Shown here one piece after another: positions 55,088 through 64,000 of a DNA stretch of 64,000 nucleotides (position 1 is its first letter; each line of letters opens with the position of its first letter). The DNA lies in the NCBI GenBank assembly GCA_960531495.1, contig OY482846.1:8828441-8892440 (forward strand), in the 5' to 3' direction. Source of the stretch: Zeus faber. Its lineage: Eukaryota; Chordata; Actinopteri; Zeiformes; Zeidae. The notes beneath the pieces are model-generated. The model had not been told where the DNA came from. It saw only the letters and a list, made by a program, of their open reading frames with translations, and did no database searches. A program made the position numbers and the translations under genes.

Positions 55088-55120
55088 AACAAACAAACAA
55101 ACAAACAAACAAACAAAATA
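55088..55120. repeat. (AAAC)n
   Basis: Eight CAAA units. Confidence 0.93.
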
Positions 55121-55329
55121 ACAAAAAAAACAATCCAAGTGTAGACGTTTTTAAATTATTTTAGGTGTTTTTTTTAATAACATCAAATCAGTTTCCAAAC
55201 CTTCCAGAGCACTTCTTACAACGGAATCACGGCATCGCGCCATTAAAACGAAACAAATGGGTTTTATTTGGTCACAAAACAAGAGTTTGATTCCATCATT
55301 GTAATTTATTTTTTTTTTTAATGGAATTT

Positions 55330-60662
<5,333 letters not shown>

Positions 60663-60744
60663 ATCAATCCAGCTGTGTCACAGTTACCGCTGGATGAACC
60701 TTTCTCTAGGAACAACGGTAGAGATTTATATTTTTTATTTACAG

Positions 60745-61090
60745 TTTACAGTAAAGTTCGATACTTGGTTCATCCCAGAAGGGAAGTCGCGGTGTCACAG
60801 CAGCTCACAAGAAAAATCTAGGCTTTGATAATAATTATTTTTATATTTCAGAAAAATATGAATAGAAAATGGAAATAGGTGGAGCAATGTGCAGCCTAAC
60901 ATTTAACTGTGCACAATAAAAATATACAACCTAAAAGTTTTACAGTAAAAATAATAAACTGGAACAATAGTGAAGAAAAAGTGAAGCAGAAAGATAAACT
61001 TAAGGTAATGTACAATATAAGCCTAAATGACAAAATAAACAGCAGAAAAACAAACCGAACAGAATGTTGGCAATAAACCTCAAAAGTGAA
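60745..61090 (-). repeat. LINE-like 3' tail remnant and A-rich body
   Basis: AGTTCGATACTTGGTTCATC CCAGAAGGGAAGT is the inverse of a common fish LINE tail (CTTCGGGATCAATAAAGTAT class), followed by AATAAAAATATACAACC-like A-rich DNA. Confidence 0.45.
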
Positions 61091-62248
61091 ACATACTCCC
61101 CCTATCAACAAAGTTACATTCTGGAAGTTGTGCCATTTGTAAACACGAACACAAAGTTAGAAAGTAAAGGACAAACTTCCTGCTGATAGGGCCGCTCAAA
61201 TATGGCAAAGATCTTTAAGATATATAAATAAAAGTTTATTTATCTTATAACATGGTCATCATTGTCATCTGAGAACAGTACGAAAAGTTTCTGAATCTGC
61301 GATTATATGGGACGTTTGGAGCGGACCGAGGGACTCTGACCATGTCAGACCTGACGTTCTATCTTTAATCGGGGCCGCACCGGGCTTGGGTTGGAAAGAG
61401 GGCGAGTTCAAGATGGTGTTTTGGGCAGACCTGCCGCGTCACCTCCGAGGGGGCTCATCCCCGTCGCGCGCTGCCTGGCCGGAGGGCGCCGTGGCCGAGG
61501 AGAGAGCTGTAGGAAGCGGTGGTCGCTCCTGGACCCGAGCACTGGGCAGGCTTCATGTTTGATAATAACAACAACAACAATAATAATGTGTAATATAAGA
61601 TGTGCATAACCGATCAGCGCGACGACTCTTTATAGGATTCAGACATGGAGACCCCCGGTGAAGCGTCCTTTAGGTCAACTAAACGTGCCACAAGGTACGG
61701 TCACACCGCACGTGTGCTGCAACAGCCATGTTGAGAGTTAGTTTGCTGTGTGAAAACGCACCGCTGTAAAGCAAAGGCGTGCACTGGATTTGTAACATAT
61801 GACAAAACGAGAGCATTGTTGTGAAATGGAATGCGGCACATTATCTTGTTTTTTATGATGGTTGTAAGCCAAAATCGTAATTGTCAATAAAATTAGATCA
61901 ACCGCCCAGCCCAACCTGCTGCCCCTACATCACATTTACATTTTAATACTTCCAGCAGATGCCAAGTTGAGATAAAATGTATAATCCTGTCACATGCATC
62001 ATGGTGACAATACTGTCGTGCCGATGACCAAACTATACCTCCGTGCCATGCAGGTCCATGTACCATGCTGTCTATTTTACCTAAAGTTTCTTTATATAAT
62101 TTGGGGCTTACCTCCCGGACATAGGCCGAGCAGCTACTGGACGTTGCATTAGTTAAAGGTTATGTCTGTTCTGTGCATCTTTAATATTTTGTTTGGACTA
62201 ATTAGTTGTTTGGACAACTATTCCGATACAGTAGACAGGGAAAAATAT

Positions 62249-62258
<10 letters not shown>
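61091..62258 (+). other. yy1 intron 4, GC-rich patch, no exon 5
   Basis: 61370-61560 is GC/CpG-rich with a short frame (MERGRVQDG...), no zinc-finger codons. The yy1 last exon was searched for and not found up to 64000. Confidence 0.5.

Positions 62259-62332
<74 letters not shown>
62259..62332. repeat. (TA)n, 37 units
   Basis: Pure TA where the left end of the Tc1-like element should be; may have grown from its TA target. Confidence 0.96.
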
Positions 62333-62336
<4 letters not shown>

Positions 62337-63776
62337 AGGGCATTTAAGTAGAAGCATGCAATGGTGATTTCCTCACTTCCTCATCTCAAACAACTTATTG
62401 AAACAAAAGCCAACAACAGCGGTGGGTTTACCACAACAAAAAATGTCAACATCTCAATAACTTGTCATCTGCCCTTGAGCATCAATTACAGCTTGACAAC
62501 CACGTCTCATGCTGTTCACAAGTCGACTTATTGTCTGCTGAGGCCTGGCCCCCCACTCTTCTTGAAGGGCGGCCCTCAGGTCCTTGAGGTTCTGGGATAC
62601 AGAGTTACAAGCCTCTACACGGCGACTCAGCTGATCCCATAGGTTTTCTATGGGATTCAGGTTTGGAGAAAGTGCAGGCCACTCCATTTGAGGTGCCCCA
62701 GTCTCCAGCAGCCGTTCCCTAATGATGCCACCTCCATGAGCTGGAGCATTGTCGTCCATGAAGATGAAATGAGGCCTGTGTTGTTCATGCAGGGGCACAA
62801 TGACTGGATTAATGATGTTATTCAGGTAGTATGGGCTTGTCACTGTACCATTCACAAAGTGTAGGGCAGTTCTGTATTGACTAGACACACCTGCCCACAC
62901 TGTAACACCACCACCAGCAAAGGCTCGTCTGGTGACAACAGTGGCTGATGCATAGCGCTCTCCTTGACGTCTCCAACATCGTTGGCGGCCATCATTTCTG
63001 CTCAACGTGAATCGACTTTCATCATAGAACAGCACTGAGGCCCACTGAACCCTCGTCCAGCGTAAATGATCCCTGGTCTGTGCAAGACGATGATGCCTGT
63101 GCCTGGTGGTGTGGTCAGGTACCCTTGCAGGTCGTCTAGCACGCAGACCACGCTGATGTAAACGGTTTTGAATGGTCTGACGTGACACTTGGATGCCTCT
63201 CACCTCCCTTAAATGTGCCTGGAGTTGAGTGGCATTCATCATCTGCTTCCGCAGGGCACTGTTCACAATGAAGCGCTCATCAGTGTTCGATGTGGCCAAA
63301 GGACGTCCACTTCTATGCCTTTCTGTGACTCTTCCAGTCTCTGTATCTCTGTTGCAACCTGCTGATGACACTGTGACACTCTAAGCTCAGTGGCCACTTC
63401 CCTCTGAGAACATCCTGTTTGAAACCTCACAATGGCGAGGTACTGTTGATCAGTTGTTAGGTGTCGTCTTGGTCTCATGATGTCAAAATGTGAACAGCAT
63501 GATGAAGAGGACTGTTTAAATACCAATTCTAATTGAACCAGGAAATGTATTGGTCGATTCATGGATCAAACACCTGTTGTGAATTTTGCCGTTCAGCTCC
63601 TTGTTAGAGAACAGCAAGTTGTGCAAAAAGTACTGAAACATTGAACAGTTGGACATGTGCATTCAAAAGTTTAGAGAAGGTCAAATTAAGTTCACCTTTA
63701 AAGGCTATAGTGCATTTTAGGTTCATCCTGAAATTTCACCCAAAAGCCGAATATCCCTAACTTTTTATGAGTAGTG
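62333..63776 (-). mobile_element. Tc1-like DNA transposon, nearly complete, in yy1 intron 4
   Basis: The right end reads, on the minus strand, CACTACTCATAAAAAGTTAG next to a TA. The left end runs into (TA)n (62259-62332), so its terminal repeat is missing or was replaced. Carries one transposase gene on the minus strand with leader and trailer typical of fish Tc1 elements. Confidence 0.85.
62454..63478 (-). pseudogene. Tc1-like transposase with one frameshift
   Basis: ATG at 63478 (MRPRRHLTTDQQYLAIVRF), N-terminal HTH, then a small deletion near 63370 shifts the frame. The rest, 62454-63371, is open for 305 residues. The DD34E catalytic triad is visible: D in LFYDESRF, D in FMDDNAPAH, and E in NLNPIENLW, with 34 residues between the last two. 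[12 protein letters not shown] marks the linker between HTH domains. Probably inactive through the frameshift alone. Confidence 0.85.
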
Positions 63777-64000
63777 TATATATAATATTCAGTATGTGAA
63801 AAGTCATATTCATCCGGGTTTTTTTTTTTTTTTTTTTTTTACATATTTCATACCTATTTTGTTTGAGCTGTCCACTGTGTGGATGAAAATTAAGTTCGAC
63901 ATTTTGATCAAATGTCTTAAGAGAAATCCTGCGATGAATCCACATAAGGTATTATTAGAAAAAGAAAAAGTCGATTTTATTACAATACAAAGTACCAAAT

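Noticed and set aside
61381..61590. GC-rich frame in yy1 intron 4 as a yy1 exon
   Set aside because: No C2H2 pattern, no phase-0 acceptor leading to a Cys codon as finger 3 would need.

Overview
The window is vertebrate genomic DNA, almost certainly from a ray-finned (teleost) fish. Evidence: interrupted genes with GT-AG introns, very many long (CA)n/(GT)n, (GATA)n and (GGAT)n microsatellites, fish-type Tc1-like transposons, a tRNA-derived SINE tail typical of fish, and a Tx1-type LINE. No bacterial, phage or CRISPR features are present. The species cannot be named from the sequence.

There are two protein-coding genes, both on the + strand. (1) evl (Ena/VASP-like actin regulator): 13 coding exons between 10486 and 52658 join in phase into a 417-residue protein with an EVH1 domain, a proline-rich core, G- and F-actin-binding motifs and a C-terminal tetramerisation coiled coil. 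(2) yy1 (zinc-finger transcription factor Yin Yang 1): exons 1-4 between 55591 and 60578 give 325 residues, with the acidic and His tracts, the REPO region and zinc fingers 1-2. The last exon (fingers 3-4) is not in the window. evl followed by yy1 on one strand matches the vertebrate EVL...YY1 neighbourhood, with only 2.9 kb between evl stop and yy1 start and no DEGS2 between them.

Layout: 1-10485 is upstream DNA with a broken 28S rRNA fragment (about 2286-2840), microsatellites, a deleted Tc1-like element (6432-7253) and a long polypurine/polypyrimidine block just before evl exon 1. 10581-31395 is evl intron 1, full of microsatellites, foldback elements, a possible hAT-like composite, a SINE and a 40-bp-class minisatellite. 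31396-44333 holds exons 2-5. Intron 5 (44334-49385) contains a decayed 4.15-kb Tx1-clade LINE lying exactly inside a (TC)n run that also serves as the polypyrimidine tract of exon 6. 49386-52658 holds exons 6-13. 53881-55590 is a Tc1 remnant, A-rich repeats and the CpG-rich yy1 promoter. yy1 intron 1 carries a tight cluster of YY1 recognition motifs (autoregulation). yy1 introns 2 and 4 carry two more Tc1-like elements.

The two genes do not form a pathway with each other. EVL acts at actin filament barbed ends, focal adhesions and leading edges; YY1 acts in the nucleus at promoters, enhancers and Polycomb targets. Most interesting points: the LINE at the exon 6 acceptor, the YY1-site cluster inside yy1, a poly-His tract of YY1 placed differently from the mammalian one, microsatellites touching several evl splice sites, and several unnamed dispersed or foldback repeat families. 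All coordinates were counted by hand and may be off by a base or two for repeats; exon edges were checked by codon phase.
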